Assembly (NCBI RefSeq): GCF_001647715.1
Contig: NZ_CP015600.1
Coordinates: 930,001 to 994,000 of the forward strand
Direction of reading: 5' to 3'
From: Pseudomonas antarctica
GTDB taxonomy: Bacteria > Pseudomonadota > Gammaproteobacteria > Pseudomonadales > Pseudomonadaceae
Length of the DNA stretch: 64,000 nt
Shown: positions 1-9,773 of the stretch, piece by piece
How the letters are laid out: each line of letters begins with the position of its first letter
Position numbering within the stretch: the stretch's first letter is position 1
Position numbers and translations under genes: made by a program
Notes under the pieces: generated by a model
What the model was told of the DNA's origin: nothing
Database searches by the model: none
The model's input: only the letters and a program-made list of their open reading frames with translations

Positions 1-153
1 ATAACGCAACCCGGCTGCCAGGGCGTTGACAGCCGTTTGTCGTTGCTGCGATTCAAGAAACCCCCTGAAGCTGGGTACTGCGAGGTTTGTCAGGATGCCG
101 CTCAGCACCAAGCCGAGCAGCAGTTCGATCAGCGTGAAGCCGTGTTGTCTCAT
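1..153 (-). CDS. FimT/FimU-like minor pilin (GspH type), 3' part outside window
   Basis: This is the first 51 codons of a type IV pilus pseudopilin whose remainder lies left of the window. The start ATG is at 153. A very short leader (MRQHG) is followed by a class III prepilin peptidase site, G/FTLIELL, with the +5 glutamate, and then a hydrophobic helix. This is the substrate pattern of PilD (encoded at 14708-15574). Proteins of this kind help initiate pilus assembly. It is divergent from pilV, whereas in P. aeruginosa fimT and fimU point the same way as pilV. FimT cannot be told from FimU with only the N-terminus visible. Confidence 0.8.
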   Translation of the reverse strand, partial: MRQHGFTLIELLLGLVLSGILTNLAVPSFRGFLESQQRQTAVNALAAGLRY

Positions 154-358
154 AGGCCGTCCCTCCGTGGACGTGTTTAGTCTTTCAATTGATAGGCATA
201 GGTATAGCCCCCGGCTCCTCGCGCTGAATGATGGCATTCATGTCCAAAGTATTTCCCTTTGTTCCGATAGCAGCGCCAGCCAAAAACCGGCGCTAGTCTT
301 GGGCCGCACAGCAGCTGTTTTGCTGTTTTTTCAGCCTTCGACAGGGATGACGACGGTA

Positions 359-844
359 ATGCTTGTTCGCCCGAACACAAACGCTGCCCCCTTTTTGCGC
401 AGGCACCAATCCGGCATGACGCTGATCGAGGTGCTGGTGGCGGTGCTGATTCTTGCGGTTGGCCTGCTCGGCGCCGCCGTGATCCAGCTCAATGCACTCA
501 AGCACACCGACAGCTCCAGGATGATCAGCCAGGCCAGTTTCATTGCCTACGACATGCTGGACCGGGTCCGCGCCAACTCGGGCGCCGATTACTCATGGGG
601 TCTGAGCGAAGGTGCACCCTCCAGTACAGTGACCTCCAGCGTACGCGACCTGGACCTGCATGATTTTGAAGCCAATATCATCGGGTTTGCCGGAGCGAGC
701 GCAAAAGGTTCTGTCGTGGTCAGCGGCAGCGAGGTGACCGTTAGTATCAGTTGGGACGACGCCAGGGCAGCGAACAGCAGCGGCGCACGGGAAACGTTCA
801 TCCTCACCAGTCGCGCTGCCAGCGAGCCGGGGGTGGCGCAATGA
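359..844 (+). CDS. pilV: Type IV pilus minor pilin PilV
   Basis: Minor pilin of the type IV pilus tip/priming complex. The leader is long (about 19 residues), then comes the prepilin site G/MTLIEVLVAV with the conserved Glu at +5 and an alanine/leucine-rich transmembrane helix. The chosen ATG at 359 has AGGG about 12 bases upstream; another in-frame ATG at 347 sits directly on that AGGG and is less likely. The stop overlaps the start of pilW by 4 bases (ATGA), so the two are probably translationally coupled. Position ahead of pilW and pilX supports PilV rather than another pseudopilin. Confidence 0.82.
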   Translation: MLVRPNTNAAPFLRRHQSGMTLIEVLVAVLILAVGLLGAAVIQLNALKHTDSSRMISQASFIAYDMLDRVRANSGADYSWGLSEGAPSSTVTSSVRDLDLHDFEANIIGFAGASAKGSVVVSGSEVTVSISWDDARAANSSGARETFILTSRAASEPGVAQ

Positions 845-1548
845 TTCGCTTGGCGCGGGGTTTCAGCTTGATGGAGCTGTTGCTGGCGCTGGCTGTCGGG
901 TTGGTGCTGGTACTCGGGGTCAGTCAGGTCGTCATCAGCGCTCGATCCACCCACGCCAGCCAGCAGGCCGCCATGTTGCTGCAGGATGATGCACGGTTTG
1001 TGCTGGGCAAGATGATCCAGGATATTCGCCAGGCGGGCATGCTGGGCTGCCTGGCCACGGCCTATATCGATAACGCACCGCCAGCGTTTGATCGCCCCGT
1101 TGGCTGGAGTGCGGCGAGCAGCTCAAAGTCACTGACGCTGGTCACTGCCGATGCGACAGGTGACGGCGGCAAGCCTGACTGGACGATACTGTCCGATTGC
1201 ACCGGCACAGCCCAAGCCTATGCGGGTAGCTCACCATTGCCTGCTCCCGGGCAGACTCGATTTGCGATACGCCAGCTCACCTACACCTTTGAGGCGGGGC
1301 AGCTGAAGGTCAGTACGCCGGCAGCGCCGGCCAGGATTGTGTTGGTGGATAACGTACAGGCGTTCGACATCAGTTTTGGTGTAGCGGCCAAACCCGGCTC
1401 GACTCAAGTCGTGCGCTATGACGCCAGCCCGGCTGATGAATCGCTGATACGCAGTGTGCGCATTCAAATGACGCTTCGAGACCCGACCGGGCGAGTGAAG
1501 GATCAGGCTTACAGCGTCGTGGCGGCGCTGCGTAATCGGGTGGGGTAG
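841..1548 (+). CDS. pilW: Type IV pilus minor pilin PilW
   Basis: Predicted 235-residue minor pilin. The N-terminus MIRLARG/FSLMELLLAL is a short leader with a prepilin peptidase site and Glu at +5, followed by a hydrophobic segment to about residue 30. The remainder is a soluble domain typical of PilW. The start overlaps the pilV stop (ATGA), and pilX follows after 7 bases, so it belongs to the pilV-W-X-E transcription unit. In the pilus, PilW joins PilV, PilX and PilE in the initiation complex that normally carries PilY1. No pilY1 is present here. Confidence 0.83.
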   Translation: MIRLARGFSLMELLLALAVGLVLVLGVSQVVISARSTHASQQAAMLLQDDARFVLGKMIQDIRQAGMLGCLATAYIDNAPPAFDRPVGWSAASSSKSLTLVTADATGDGGKPDWTILSDCTGTAQAYAGSSPLPAPGQTRFAIRQLTYTFEAGQLKVSTPAAPARIVLVDNVQAFDISFGVAAKPGSTQVVRYDASPADESLIRSVRIQMTLRDPTGRVKDQAYSVVAALRNRVG

Positions 1549-1555
1549 GGCGATT

Positions 1556-2086
1556 ATGTTGAGTTATCGCGGCTTTTATCGGCGGCAGACGGGCATGGTT
1601 CTAATGATCAGCCTGGTATTTCTATTGGTCTTGTCACTGATCGGCCTGGCCTCGATGCAAGGGGCCATGTCCCAGCAAAAGATCGCCAGCGGCGTCTGGC
1701 ATCGAAATCAATCATTTCAAAGCGCTGAAAGCGGCTTGCGGCTGGGTGAGTCGGTCGTCCGGCACACAGGTGCGATGCTGCCGTTGTGCCGGTCGATCAG
1801 CCGCTGTGTACCGCCGCAGGAGTCGTTTTCGGTGGTGGGCGCCGGGGAAAATCCTGTTTCAGCAGTCAGTTGGGTAGCCTTGAAGGGCGGGGTGTATGGC
1901 ATTCAATCGCTGGGGGTGGGCGCAGGGCTGGTGGGTCTACCGCCTGAAACAGTCGCCGCTTTGTACCGAGTGACGGCGGTTGGGCTCAGCGGGCAATCGC
2001 GCACGGTTCTGGAGACGGTATATGCACGGGTAAACCAAGGAGGAGGCCCAGGATTTCGTCGGGTTTTATGGCGGCAACTTCAATAA
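1556..2086 (+). CDS. pilX: Type IV pilus assembly protein PilX
   Basis: Predicted 176-residue PilX. The processing region reads RRQTG/MVLMISLVFLL. It lacks the +5 Glu of ordinary pilins, which is normal for PilX, and the helix runs on as LVLSLIGLASMQG. The later QSAESGLR stretch is also typical of PilX_N proteins. It lies 7 bases after pilW and its end is 11 bases before the pilE start. In P. aeruginosa the large pilY1 and small pilY2 genes sit between pilX and pilE; here there is no room for either. Confidence 0.83.
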   Translation: MLSYRGFYRRQTGMVLMISLVFLLVLSLIGLASMQGAMSQQKIASGVWHRNQSFQSAESGLRLGESVVRHTGAMLPLCRSISRCVPPQESFSVVGAGENPVSAVSWVALKGGVYGIQSLGVGAGLVGLPPETVAALYRVTAVGLSGQSRTVLETVYARVNQGGGPGFRRVLWRQLQ

Positions 2087-2097
2087 GGAGCGTATCA

Positions 2098-2499
2098 ATG
2101 GGCAAGGATTGCCAAGGTTTCACCCTGATCGAGTTACTGATCGCTGTAGCGATCATCGCGTTTCTGGCCGGTATCGCTTACCCCGGGTATACCGGCCATG
2201 TAAAAAAAGCCTATCGCGCAGAAGTCGTTGCGTTGTTGGCCGAGCAAGTCCACTACCTGGAACGCTTTTACACGCGTAACGGTACTTTTCTTGATGCAGG
2301 CAACGTCAGTGCGGGCAATGATCACTATAGAATCAGCGCTGCATTAAACCCTCAGGCATTCAGTCTGGTGGCCACGCCTGCCGTCGGCTCAATGATGGCG
2401 GGAGACCCTTGCGGTGCATTCAGCCTGACCAGCTCCGGTGTGCGCAGCAATCCGGGTGCGGCACCTGAAATGTCGCGCAAGGCGTGCTGGGGGCAATAA
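2098..2499 (+). CDS. pilE: Type IV pilus minor pilin PilE
   Basis: Predicted 133-residue pilin-like protein. The ATG at 2098 is chosen because AGGAG lies just upstream (2087-2091); an upstream in-frame start at 2068 would overlap pilX and give an unusual leader. The leader MGKDCQG is followed by FTLIELLIAVAIIAFLAGIAYPGY, the canonical pilin helix with +5 Glu. Two C-terminal cysteines (AGDPCG and KACWG) probably form the disulfide-closed D-loop. It is last in the minor pilin operon. Similarity to major pilins means the minor role is inferred from position and from pilA at 16982. Confidence 0.82.
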   Translation: MGKDCQGFTLIELLIAVAIIAFLAGIAYPGYTGHVKKAYRAEVVALLAEQVHYLERFYTRNGTFLDAGNVSAGNDHYRISAALNPQAFSLVATPAVGSMMAGDPCGAFSLTSSGVRSNPGAAPEMSRKACWGQ

Positions 2500-2561
2500 T
2501 GAGAGTGCTGGATGATTGGGCGCCGGGTGCGCTTTTCCCTTTTTATCGGCTGGATCAAATG

Positions 2562-3671
2562 ATGGCTAAGCAACAGAAAGTGGTGATTGTCGGGGGTGGA
2601 GTAATCGGGTTGTTGACGGCCTTCAACCTGGCCACCCAAGGGCGGGCAGTCGTGCTGCTGGAGCGCTCCGGGCTTGGCCAGGAGTCTTCCTGGGCGGGCG
2701 GCGGCATCGTTTCACCGCTTTATCCATGGCGCTACAGCCCGGCAGTCACCGCTCTGGCCCACTGGTCCCAGGATTTTTATCCACAACTGGCGCAGCGCTT
2801 ATTCGCCGCTACGGGTGTTGATCCAGAGGTTCACACCACGGGCTTGTACTGGCTGGACCTGGAGGATGAAGCCGAAGCACTGGCCTGGGCTGCCCGAGAA
2901 GGCCGGCCGCTGAGCAAAGTGGATGTGTCTGCCGCCCATGATGCTGTGCCGGTGCTCGGTGGTGGTTACTCCCAGGCGGTCTACATGGCGGATGTGGCCA
3001 ATGTGCGCAACCCGCGCCTGGTCAAATCCCTCAAGGCGGCGTTATTGGCGCTACCCGGCGTGACCGTTCATGAGCAGTGCGAAGTGCACGGGTTTGTTCT
3101 TGAAGGTGACGACGTAGTGGGTGTGAATACGGCCGCCGGGCAGATTCTTGGCGATCAGGTGGTGCTGGCCGCCGGTGCCTGGAGCGGGGAGTTGCTGGGC
3201 AAGTTGGGCTTGTCGCTACCCGTGGAGCCGGTCAAGGGGCAAATGATTTTGTACAAATGTGCGTCGGATTTCTTGTCGAGCATGGTCCTGGCCAAAGGAC
3301 GCTACGCAATACCGCGGCGTGATGGGCACATTCTGATCGGCAGTACGTTGGAGCATGAGGGGTTCGATAAAACCCCGACCGAGTCTGCGCTGGAAAGCCT
3401 CAAGGCTTCGGCTGTGGAATTGATTCCCGCGTTGGCGGACGCCGAGGTCGTGGGTCACTGGGCCGGTTTGCGTCCCGGGTCGCCGGAAGGTATCCCTTAC
3501 ATCGGCGAGGTTCCGGGTTTCAAAGGGCTATGGCTCAATTGCGGGCATTACCGCAATGGGCTGGTACTCGCGCCAGCCTCCTGCCAGTTGTTCGCGGACC
3601 TGCTGCTGGGGCGCGCACCGATCATTGATCCGGCGCCTTATGCGCCAGCAGGTCGGATCAACGCTGGATAG
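2562..3671 (+). CDS. thiO: Glycine oxidase ThiO
   Basis: FAD-dependent glycine oxidase, about 369 residues, which makes iminoglycine for the thiazole ring of thiamine. An N-terminal Rossmann motif GGGVIG (residues 11-16) binds FAD. Further DAO-family signatures are SSWAGGGIVSPLYPW, the VVLAAGAWSG motif and the C-terminal GLRPGSPEGIPYIG and GHYRNGLVLAP blocks. Two ATGs are adjacent (2559, 2562); the second is used, giving MAKQQ. It follows pilE by about 60 bases and overlaps the 3' end of a convergent small gene by 14 bases. In PAO1, thiO likewise borders the fimU/pilVWXE cluster. Confidence 0.88.
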   Translation: MAKQQKVVIVGGGVIGLLTAFNLATQGRAVVLLERSGLGQESSWAGGGIVSPLYPWRYSPAVTALAHWSQDFYPQLAQRLFAATGVDPEVHTTGLYWLDLEDEAEALAWAAREGRPLSKVDVSAAHDAVPVLGGGYSQAVYMADVANVRNPRLVKSLKAALLALPGVTVHEQCEVHGFVLEGDDVVGVNTAAGQILGDQVVLAAGAWSGELLGKLGLSLPVEPVKGQMILYKCASDFLSSMVLAKGRYAIPRRDGHILIGSTLEHEGFDKTPTESALESLKASAVELIPALADAEVVGHWAGLRPGSPEGIPYIGEVPGFKGLWLNCGHYRNGLVLAPASCQLFADLLLGRAPIIDPAPYAPAGRINAG

Positions 3672-3891
3672 ACTTTGGCCCTTGTTCCAGGTGCGCTTGG
3701 GTGCAGTACCACGCTTGGCGTGAACTGAGCGCGCGATCCTGCGGCAGATGCACGCCGCAGTGGGCACAGCGCACCATCAAGGCGGCGTCAGGCTCGGCGG
3801 AGCGTTGCTGTTTAGCCGCCGGGCTTTTGAATTTGCGCCAGAACCATACCGCGGCAGCAATGACGGCAATCCAGAACAGTAGACGAACCAT
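3658..3891 (-). CDS. PP0621 family protein, membrane-anchored zinc-ribbon-like
   Basis: Small conserved Pseudomonas protein of 77 residues and unknown function. It has one N-terminal transmembrane helix (about residues 4-18), a basic linker, then a CAHCG...WYCTQAH block that looks like a minimal metal-binding ribbon. I recognise it as the PP0621 family. It converges on thiO and overlaps its last 14 bases. In P. aeruginosa this position, between thiO and bamD, holds pilS and pilR, which are missing here. Confidence 0.7.
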   Translation of the reverse strand: MVRLLFWIAVIAAAVWFWRKFKSPAAKQQRSAEPDAALMVRCAHCGVHLPQDRALSSRQAWYCTQAHLEQGPKSIQR

Positions 3892-3970
3892 GATGTGCAG
3901 TTTCTCGACAGGGAATGCGCCAGTTTAGCCAAGCGCATGGCAAGCGCACAGCGCAATAATGCTTGCCCAC

Positions 3971-4000
3971 AAAAAAGGGAGCCCAATGGGCTCCCTTTTT
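3971..4000 (-). terminator. Rho-independent terminator after bamD
   Basis: Inverted repeat AAAAAGGGAGCC / GGGCTCCCTTTTT with a CAAT loop region. Read on the minus strand it is a GC stem followed by a T-run, 17 bases beyond the bamD stop. The symmetrical A/T tails mean it could also work on plus-strand transcripts. Confidence 0.8.
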
Positions 4001-4016
4001 GTATCGCGTCGACCTG

Positions 4017-5042
4017 TCAGTCGAAGACGCCGAAGGTCATGTAGCTGAACCACGAACGATCTTCGTTGTTGCCAAGGGCCTGTGGCGCTTCTTCTTCGAT
4101 CACGTCGCCGTTTGCGTCATGCGGCTTGAGGTCCGAAGGAATAGCTTCCTTGGCATCCTGGAACTGCTTCATCACGTCCTGGTTGGCGCGGGTTTCGCCC
4201 GGCGGCAACGGTGGACGGGACTCGATGAGGCCCAGGGTGTACTTGCTCAGCCACGAACGGTTGTCCACTTCGGCAACCTGAGGCACGAACTGACCGTCCT
4301 TGAGGCTTGGGTGGTCCGGGTAGTTGAGCTTCAGGGTTTCCAGGCTGGTGGCCGCCAGGGCGTCCAGGTGCAGGCGCTGGTAAGCCTCGGTCATCACGGC
4401 CAGGCCGTCACCCACGGATGGGGTTTCCTGGAAGTTCTCCACTACATAGCGGCCACGGTTGGCGGCAGCTACATACGCCTGACGGGTCAGGTAGTAATGG
4501 GCAACGTGAATTTCGTAGGAGGCCAGCAGGTTGCGCAGGTAGATCATGCGCTGCTTGGCGTCCGGCGCGTAGCGGCTGTTGGGGAAGCGGCTGGTCAGCT
4601 GGGCGAACTCGTTGTAGGAGTCGCGGGCAGCACCCGGGTCACGCTTGGTCATGTCCAGCGGCAGGAAGCGCGCCAGCAGGCCAACGTCCTGGTCGAACGA
4701 GGTCAGGCCCTTCATGTAGTAGGCGTAGTCCACGTTCGGGTGCTGCGGGTGCAGACGGATAAAACGCTCGGCAGCAGACTTGGCAGCCTCCGGCTCGGCG
4801 TTCTTGTAGTTGGCGTAGATCAGCTCAAGCTGGGCCTGGTCGGCATAGCGCCCGAACGGATAGCGCGACTCCAGGGCCTTCAGCTTGGCTGTGGCGCTGG
4901 TGTAGCTATTATTGTCCAAGTCTTTTTGAGCTAATTGATACAGCTCGACTTCGCTCAGGTTTTCGTCGACGACTTCCTTTGTTGACGAGCAAGCAGCAGT
5001 CATGGCGAGGATGGCGATCAGCAGCAGGTGTTTCACTTGCAT
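4017..5042 (-). CDS. bamD: Outer membrane assembly lipoprotein BamD (ComL)
   Basis: Essential lipoprotein of the BAM complex that inserts beta-barrel proteins in the outer membrane. The start ATG at 5042 gives a signal peptide ending in the lipobox TAAC, with lipidated Cys18. TPR-like repeats follow, with the family blocks [35 protein letters not shown] and [16 protein letters not shown]. At 341 residues it matches the Pseudomonas form, which has a long C-terminal extension compared with E. coli. It is divergent from rluD with 149 bases between them. Confidence 0.95.
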   Translation of the reverse strand: MQVKHLLLIAILAMTAACSSTKEVVDENLSEVELYQLAQKDLDNNSYTSATAKLKALESRYPFGRYADQAQLELIYANYKNAEPEAAKSAAERFIRLHPQHPNVDYAYYMKGLTSFDQDVGLLARFLPLDMTKRDPGAARDSYNEFAQLTSRFPNSRYAPDAKQRMIYLRNLLASYEIHVAHYYLTRQAYVAAANRGRYVVENFQETPSVGDGLAVMTEAYQRLHLDALAATSLETLKLNYPDHPSLKDGQFVPQVAEVDNRSWLSKYTLGLIESRPPLPPGETRANQDVMKQFQDAKEAIPSDLKPHDANGDVIEEEAPQALGNNEDRSWFSYMTFGVFD

Positions 5043-5191
5043 GGCGGCTTGCGTCCCTATGACGGCCGCTGTCTTGGGCGGGGCCGTCCTGTTATGATGA
5101 GCGCCCCGTTGAAAGCATCGGGGCAAAAGACGCCGTATTTAACCACAAGCGCGCAGCCGAAACCAAAGGCTGTGCCACGCCTAGTCTGAGC

Positions 5192-6154
5192 ATGTCCGAT
5201 AAAATTGAACTTCGCGCAGAGGTGCCGTCCGAATTGGGCGGCCAACGCCTCGATCAAGTCGCCGCACAATTATTCGCTGAGCACTCGCGCTCGCGCCTTT
5301 CCGCCTGGATCAAAGACGGCCGCCTGACTGTGGATGGAGCGGTTATCCGCCCGCGAGACATAGTCCATGGCGGTGCGATTCTTGAGCTGACTGCCGAGCA
5401 GGAAGCCCAGGGAGAATGGGTCGCTCAGGACATCGAGCTGGACATCGTCTATGAAGATGACGACATCCTGGTCATCAACAAACCTGCAGGCCTGGTGGTT
5501 CACCCGGCAGCCGGGCACGCTGATGGCACCTTGCTCAATGCCTTGTTGCACCACGTGCCGGACATCATCAATGTCCCGCGCTGCGGCATCGTGCACCGCC
5601 TGGATAAGGACACCACCGGCTTGATGGTGGTGGCCAAGACTATCCAGGCCCAGACGCAGCTGGTCACACAATTGCAGAGCCGCAGCGTCAGCCGAATCTA
5701 CGAGTGCATCGTGATCGGCGTGGTGGTGGCGGGTGGCAAGATCAACGCCCCCATCGGCCGTCACGGCCAGCAGCGCCAGCGTATGGCGGTGATGGAAGGT
5801 GGCAAGCAGGCCGTCAGCCACTACCGTGTGCTGGAGCGTTTCCGGTCCCACACTCACGTGCGGGTCAAGCTGGAAACCGGTCGTACGCACCAGATTCGCG
5901 TGCACATGGCGCACATTAATTTCCCGTTGGTCGGAGATCCGGCCTACGGTGGTCGCTTCCGTATTCCGCCGGCGGCCAGTGTGACCATGGTTGAATCGCT
6001 GAAATCCTTCCCGCGCCAGGCCTTGCACGCACGCTTCCTGGAGCTGGATCATCCGACGAGTGGTAAGCGGATGAGCTGGGAATCGCCTCTGCCGGACGAT
6101 CTGGTCTGGTTGTTGTCGCTGCTCAAGCAGGATCGTGAGGCGTTTATCGGATGA
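5192..6154 (+). CDS. rluD: 23S rRNA pseudouridine(1911/1915/1917) synthase RluD
   Basis: 320 residues. An N-terminal S4 RNA-binding domain (about residues 15-75, including RLSAWIKDGRLTVDG) is followed by the pseudouridine synthase domain. The catalytic motif HRLDKDTTGL places the catalytic aspartate at D138. Other RluA-family motifs are INKPAGLVVHP and ETGRTHQIRVHM. RluD modifies helix 69 of 23S rRNA. Its stop overlaps the pgeF start by 4 bases (ATGA), a pairing common in gammaproteobacteria that here continues towards clpB. Confidence 0.95.
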   Translation: MSDKIELRAEVPSELGGQRLDQVAAQLFAEHSRSRLSAWIKDGRLTVDGAVIRPRDIVHGGAILELTAEQEAQGEWVAQDIELDIVYEDDDILVINKPAGLVVHPAAGHADGTLLNALLHHVPDIINVPRCGIVHRLDKDTTGLMVVAKTIQAQTQLVTQLQSRSVSRIYECIVIGVVVAGGKINAPIGRHGQQRQRMAVMEGGKQAVSHYRVLERFRSHTHVRVKLETGRTHQIRVHMAHINFPLVGDPAYGGRFRIPPAASVTMVESLKSFPRQALHARFLELDHPTSGKRMSWESPLPDDLVWLLSLLKQDREAFIG

Positions 6155-6876
6155 GTGACTGGCTGATTCCTGACTGGCCTGCGCCGGCTCAGGTTAAAGC
6201 CTGCGTCACTACCCGTGCGGGCGGCGTCAGCTTGGCGCCGTTCGACAGCCTTAATCTGGGTGATCATGTCGAGGACAGCCTTGAGGCTGTTCTTGAAAAC
6301 CGTCGCCGTCTTACCGACGCATTCCACATTCAGCCTGCCTGGCTGCGCCAAGTCCACGGGATAGCCGTGGTTGAGGCTGACCCATCGCGCATCGCAGAGG
6401 CCGATGGCAGTTGGACCAGCACGCCGGGTATCGCCTGCACATCCATGACCGCCGATTGTTTGCCCGTGTTGTTCTGCAACCGAGCCGGCACGCGTGTGGC
6501 CGCCGCTCATGCGGGTTGGCGTGGCTTGGCGGCGGGTGTGCTCGAAGCCGCCTTCGAAAGCCTGGCGGCTGAACCCGGCGAAGTGTTGGTCTGGCTGGGC
6601 CCTGCCATCGGCCCGCAGGCCTTTGAAGTCGGCCCGGAAGTGCGTGAAGCTTTTATGCAGCAACTGCCGGTCACTGCCGAAGCCTTTGTTCCAAGCCACA
6701 ATCCCGGCAAGTACATGGCTGACATCTACCAACTGGCGCGCCTGCGCCTGGCCGCACGCGGTGTCACGGCTGTGTATGGCGGCGGTTTTTGCACCGTGAC
6801 CGACCCCCGCTTCTTTTCTTACCGGCGCAGCCCTCGCACCGGTCGGTTTGCCTCCCTGATCTGGCTTGAGCGCTAG
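6151..6876 (+). CDS. pgeF: Peptidoglycan editing factor PgeF (YfiH, DUF152, multicopper-polyphenol-oxidase-like)
   Basis: 241 residues, CNF1/YfiH fold. The putative metal/catalytic residues are present: H69 in RQVHG, C103 in MTADCLPVL and H120 in AAHAGWRGL. Family knowledge: PgeF (YfiH) removes wrongly incorporated amino acids from muropeptide precursors and is often annotated as a laccase or polyphenol oxidase. It overlaps rluD by 4 bases and precedes the clpB heat-shock promoter, so rluD-pgeF forms one unit and clpB has its own start. Confidence 0.88.
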   Translation: MSDWLIPDWPAPAQVKACVTTRAGGVSLAPFDSLNLGDHVEDSLEAVLENRRRLTDAFHIQPAWLRQVHGIAVVEADPSRIAEADGSWTSTPGIACTSMTADCLPVLFCNRAGTRVAAAHAGWRGLAAGVLEAAFESLAAEPGEVLVWLGPAIGPQAFEVGPEVREAFMQQLPVTAEAFVPSHNPGKYMADIYQLARLRLAARGVTAVYGGGFCTVTDPRFFSYRRSPRTGRFASLIWLER

Positions 6877-6922
6877 ACTCTCCTGATCCGGGTCATTGCT
6901 GATCCATATCAAACATTGCTCG

Positions 6923-6950
6923 CTTGAATCCGCCAGAATCCACCCCATCT
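6923..6950 (+). promoter_or_regulatory. Sigma-32 (RpoH) heat-shock promoter of clpB
   Basis: A -35 element CTTGAAT (6923-6929) and a -10 element CCCCATCT (6943-6950) are separated by 14 bases (6929-6942). This is a near-exact match to the RpoH consensus CTTGAAA...CCCCATNT. The transcript would begin about 65-70 bases before the clpB ATG. Confidence 0.88.
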
Positions 6951-7023
6951 ATAAGGGTATCTGGCAGGTTTCTTCATTCAGGATGTGTTTACAGCTCCGG
7001 CCTGCTCAAAAGGAAGGTGACTA

Positions 7024-9588
7024 ATGCGTATTGATCGTTTAACCAGCAAATTGCAGTTGGCCTTATCGGATTCCCAATCCTTGGCGGTGGGCCTCGACCA
7101 CCCGGCCATCGAGCCTGCGCACTTGATGCAGGCGCTCCTTGAACAGCAAGGTGGTTCTATCAAGCCCTTGCTGATGCAGGTGGGCTTTGACATCAACAGC
7201 CTGCGCAAGGAGTTGAGCAAAGAGCTCGACCAACTGCCGAAAATCCAAAATCCTACCGGCGACGTGAACATGTCGCAGGACTTGGCGCGCCTGCTCAACC
7301 AGGCTGATCGCCTGGCCCAGCAGAAAGGTGATCAGTTCATCTCCAGCGAACTGGTGCTGCTCGCCGCAATGGACGACAACAGTAAGCTCGGCAAATTGTT
7401 GCTGGGGCAGGGCGTGAGCAAGAAAGCCCTGGAAAACGCCATCAATAATCTGCGTGGCGGCGAGGCAGTCAATGACCCCAATCATGAAGAGTCGCGCCAG
7501 GCTCTGGACAAATACACCGTCGACCTGACCAAGCGCGCCGAAGAAGGCAAGCTTGACCCGGTGATCGGCCGTGACGACGAAATTCGGCGCACCATCCAGG
7601 TGCTGCAACGTCGTACCAAGAACAACCCGGTGCTGATCGGCGAACCTGGTGTGGGTAAAACCGCGATTGCTGAGGGCCTGGCCCAGCGCATCATTAATGG
7701 TGAGGTGCCGGACGGCCTGAAAGGCAAGCGCCTGCTGTCCCTGGACATGGGATCGTTGATCGCCGGCGCCAAGTTCCGTGGCGAGTTCGAAGAGCGCCTG
7801 AAATCCTTGCTGAACGAGCTGTCGAAGCAGGAAGGGCAGATCATTCTCTTTATCGACGAACTGCACACCATGGTCGGCGCCGGTAAAGGCGAAGGTTCAA
7901 TGGACGCCGGTAACATGCTCAAGCCGGCCTTGGCGCGGGGCGAGTTGCACTGCGTTGGCGCAACCACGCTCAACGAGTACCGCCAATACATTGAGAAGGA
8001 CGCGGCACTTGAGCGTCGCTTCCAGAAAGTGCTGGTGGAAGAACCGAGCGAAGAAGACACCATCGCCATCCTGCGTGGCCTCAAAGAACGCTATGAGGTT
8101 CACCATAAGGTGGCGATTACTGACGGCGCGATCATTGCGGCGGCCAAGTTGAGCCATCGCTATATCACTGATCGCCAGTTACCGGACAAGGCTATCGACC
8201 TCATCGACGAAGCGGCCAGCCGTATTCGCATGGAGATTGACTCCAAGCCGGAAGTGCTCGACCGCCTTGATCGTCGCCTGATTCAACTGAAAGTCGAATC
8301 CCAGGCGCTTAAGAAGGAAGAGGACGAGGCAGCGAAAAAACGCCTGGAGAAACTTCAGGAAGAAATCGTCCGTCTGGAGCGCGAGTATTCGGATCTCGAG
8401 GAAATCTGGACCTCGGAAAAAGCCGAAGTGCAGGGTTCTGCGCAGATCCAGCAAAAGATCGAGCAGTCCCGTCAGGAGCTGGAAGCCGCACGCCGTAAAG
8501 GCGACCTGAACCGCATGGCCGAATTGCAGTACGGGGTGATCCCGGATCTGGAACGCAGCCTGCAGATGGTCGACCAGCATGGCAAGAGCGAGAACCAGTT
8601 GCTGCGCAGCAAGGTGACCGAGGAAGAAATTGCCGAAGTGGTCTCCAAGTGGACCGGCATTCCCGTGTCGAAAATGCTTGAAGGCGAGCGCGACAAGTTA
8701 CTGAAGATGGAAAGCCTGTTGCACCAGCGCGTCATCGGGCAGGAAGAGGCGGTGGTAGCGGTGTCCAACGCGGTGCGACGTTCCCGTGCCGGCTTGTCCG
8801 ACCCGAACCGTCCGAGCGGCTCGTTCATGTTCCTCGGCCCGACCGGCGTGGGTAAGACCGAGCTGTGCAAAGCCTTGGCCGAGTTTCTCTTCGATACTGA
8901 AGAGGCCATGGTGCGGATCGATATGTCCGAGTTCATGGAGAAACATTCGGTGGCTCGCCTGATAGGCGCACCACCAGGCTACGTGGGCTACGAGGAGGGC
9001 GGTTACCTGACCGAGGCTGTGCGGCGCAAGCCTTACTCGGTGATCCTGCTGGACGAGGTCGAGAAGGCCCACCCGGATGTGTTCAACATCCTCTTGCAGG
9101 TGTTGGAAGATGGCCGTCTGACGGACAGTCACGGGCGTACCGTGGACTTCCGCAATACGGTGATCGTGATGACCTCCAACCTGGGCTCGGCGCAGATCCA
9201 GGAATTGGTGGGGGATCGTGAAGGCCAGCGTGCGGCCGTGATGGATGCGCTGACCTCGCACTTCCGTCCGGAATTTATCAACCGCGTGGATGAAGTGGTG
9301 ATCTTCGAGCCTCTGGCGCGGGATCAGATCGCGGGCATCACCGAGATCCAGTTGGGTCGTCTGCGTAGTCGCCTGGCCGAGCGTGAGCTTGACCTGGAAC
9401 TGAGCAGCGAGGCGTTGGACAAGCTGATCGCGGTCGGTTACGACCCGGTGTATGGCGCACGGCCACTTAAACGTGCGATCCAGCGCTGGATCGAAAACCC
9501 ACTGGCACAGTTGATCCTCTCGGGCAGCTTCATGCCAGGCACCCGCGTGACGGCCACGGTGGAAAACGACGAAATCGTCTTCCACTAA
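7024..9588 (+). CDS. clpB: ATP-dependent disaggregase ClpB
   Basis: 854-residue Hsp100 chaperone that, with DnaK, pulls proteins out of aggregates. An N-terminal Clp_N domain is followed by AAA+ domain 1, with Walker A GEPGVGKT at residues 206-213. The coiled-coil middle domain lies at about 400-530, rich in Glu/Lys heptads. AAA+ domain 2 has Walker A GPTGVGKT at 605-612, and a C-terminal D2-small domain follows. Length and spacing match E. coli ClpB. The start has AAGGAAGGTG upstream. An RpoH promoter precedes it and a strong terminator follows, so it is probably monocistronic. Confidence 0.97.
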   Translation: MRIDRLTSKLQLALSDSQSLAVGLDHPAIEPAHLMQALLEQQGGSIKPLLMQVGFDINSLRKELSKELDQLPKIQNPTGDVNMSQDLARLLNQADRLAQQKGDQFISSELVLLAAMDDNSKLGKLLLGQGVSKKALENAINNLRGGEAVNDPNHEESRQALDKYTVDLTKRAEEGKLDPVIGRDDEIRRTIQVLQRRTKNNPVLIGEPGVGKTAIAEGLAQRIINGEVPDGLKGKRLLSLDMGSLIAGAKFRGEFEERLKSLLNELSKQEGQIILFIDELHTMVGAGKGEGSMDAGNMLKPALARGELHCVGATTLNEYRQYIEKDAALERRFQKVLVEEPSEEDTIAILRGLKERYEVHHKVAITDGAIIAAAKLSHRYITDRQLPDKAIDLIDEAASRIRMEIDSKPEVLDRLDRRLIQLKVESQALKKEEDEAAKKRLEKLQEEIVRLEREYSDLEEIWTSEKAEVQGSAQIQQKIEQSRQELEAARRKGDLNRMAELQYGVIPDLERSLQMVDQHGKSENQLLRSKVTEEEIAEVVSKWTGIPVSKMLEGERDKLLKMESLLHQRVIGQEEAVVAVSNAVRRSRAGLSDPNRPSGSFMFLGPTGVGKTELCKALAEFLFDTEEAMVRIDMSEFMEKHSVARLIGAPPGYVGYEEGGYLTEAVRRKPYSVILLDEVEKAHPDVFNILLQVLEDGRLTDSHGRTVDFRNTVIVMTSNLGSAQIQELVGDREGQRAAVMDALTSHFRPEFINRVDEVVIFEPLARDQIAGITEIQLGRLRSRLAERELDLELSSEALDKLIAVGYDPVYGARPLKRAIQRWIENPLAQLILSGSFMPGTRVTATVENDEIVFH

Positions 9589-9614
9589 GCCCGGCCTGTA
9601 GGGTTATTAGAGAC

Positions 9615-9641
9615 GGCCTCGCATTGCGGGGCCTTTTTTTT
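9615..9641 (+). terminator. Rho-independent terminator of clpB
   Basis: Stem GGCCTCGCA / TGCGGGGCC (one wobble pair) followed by eight T residues, 26 bases after the clpB stop. Confidence 0.9.
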
Positions 9642-9773
9642 CGATAGGGCGTTGAACTGTAAGGCAAAGGCTTGTAAAGTGCGCCCCGCAGCAACGTCAG
9701 CCCACGGGTTTCTTCTCCCCAAGGAGAAATCAGAAAGAAGCGCAAATCATTGTCTTAAAAGCAATTTAAAGGG

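Noticed and set aside
3963..4934. 323-codon plus-strand frame opposite bamD
   Set aside because: Antisense shadow of bamD that starts inside its terminator; composition is that of a reversed gene.
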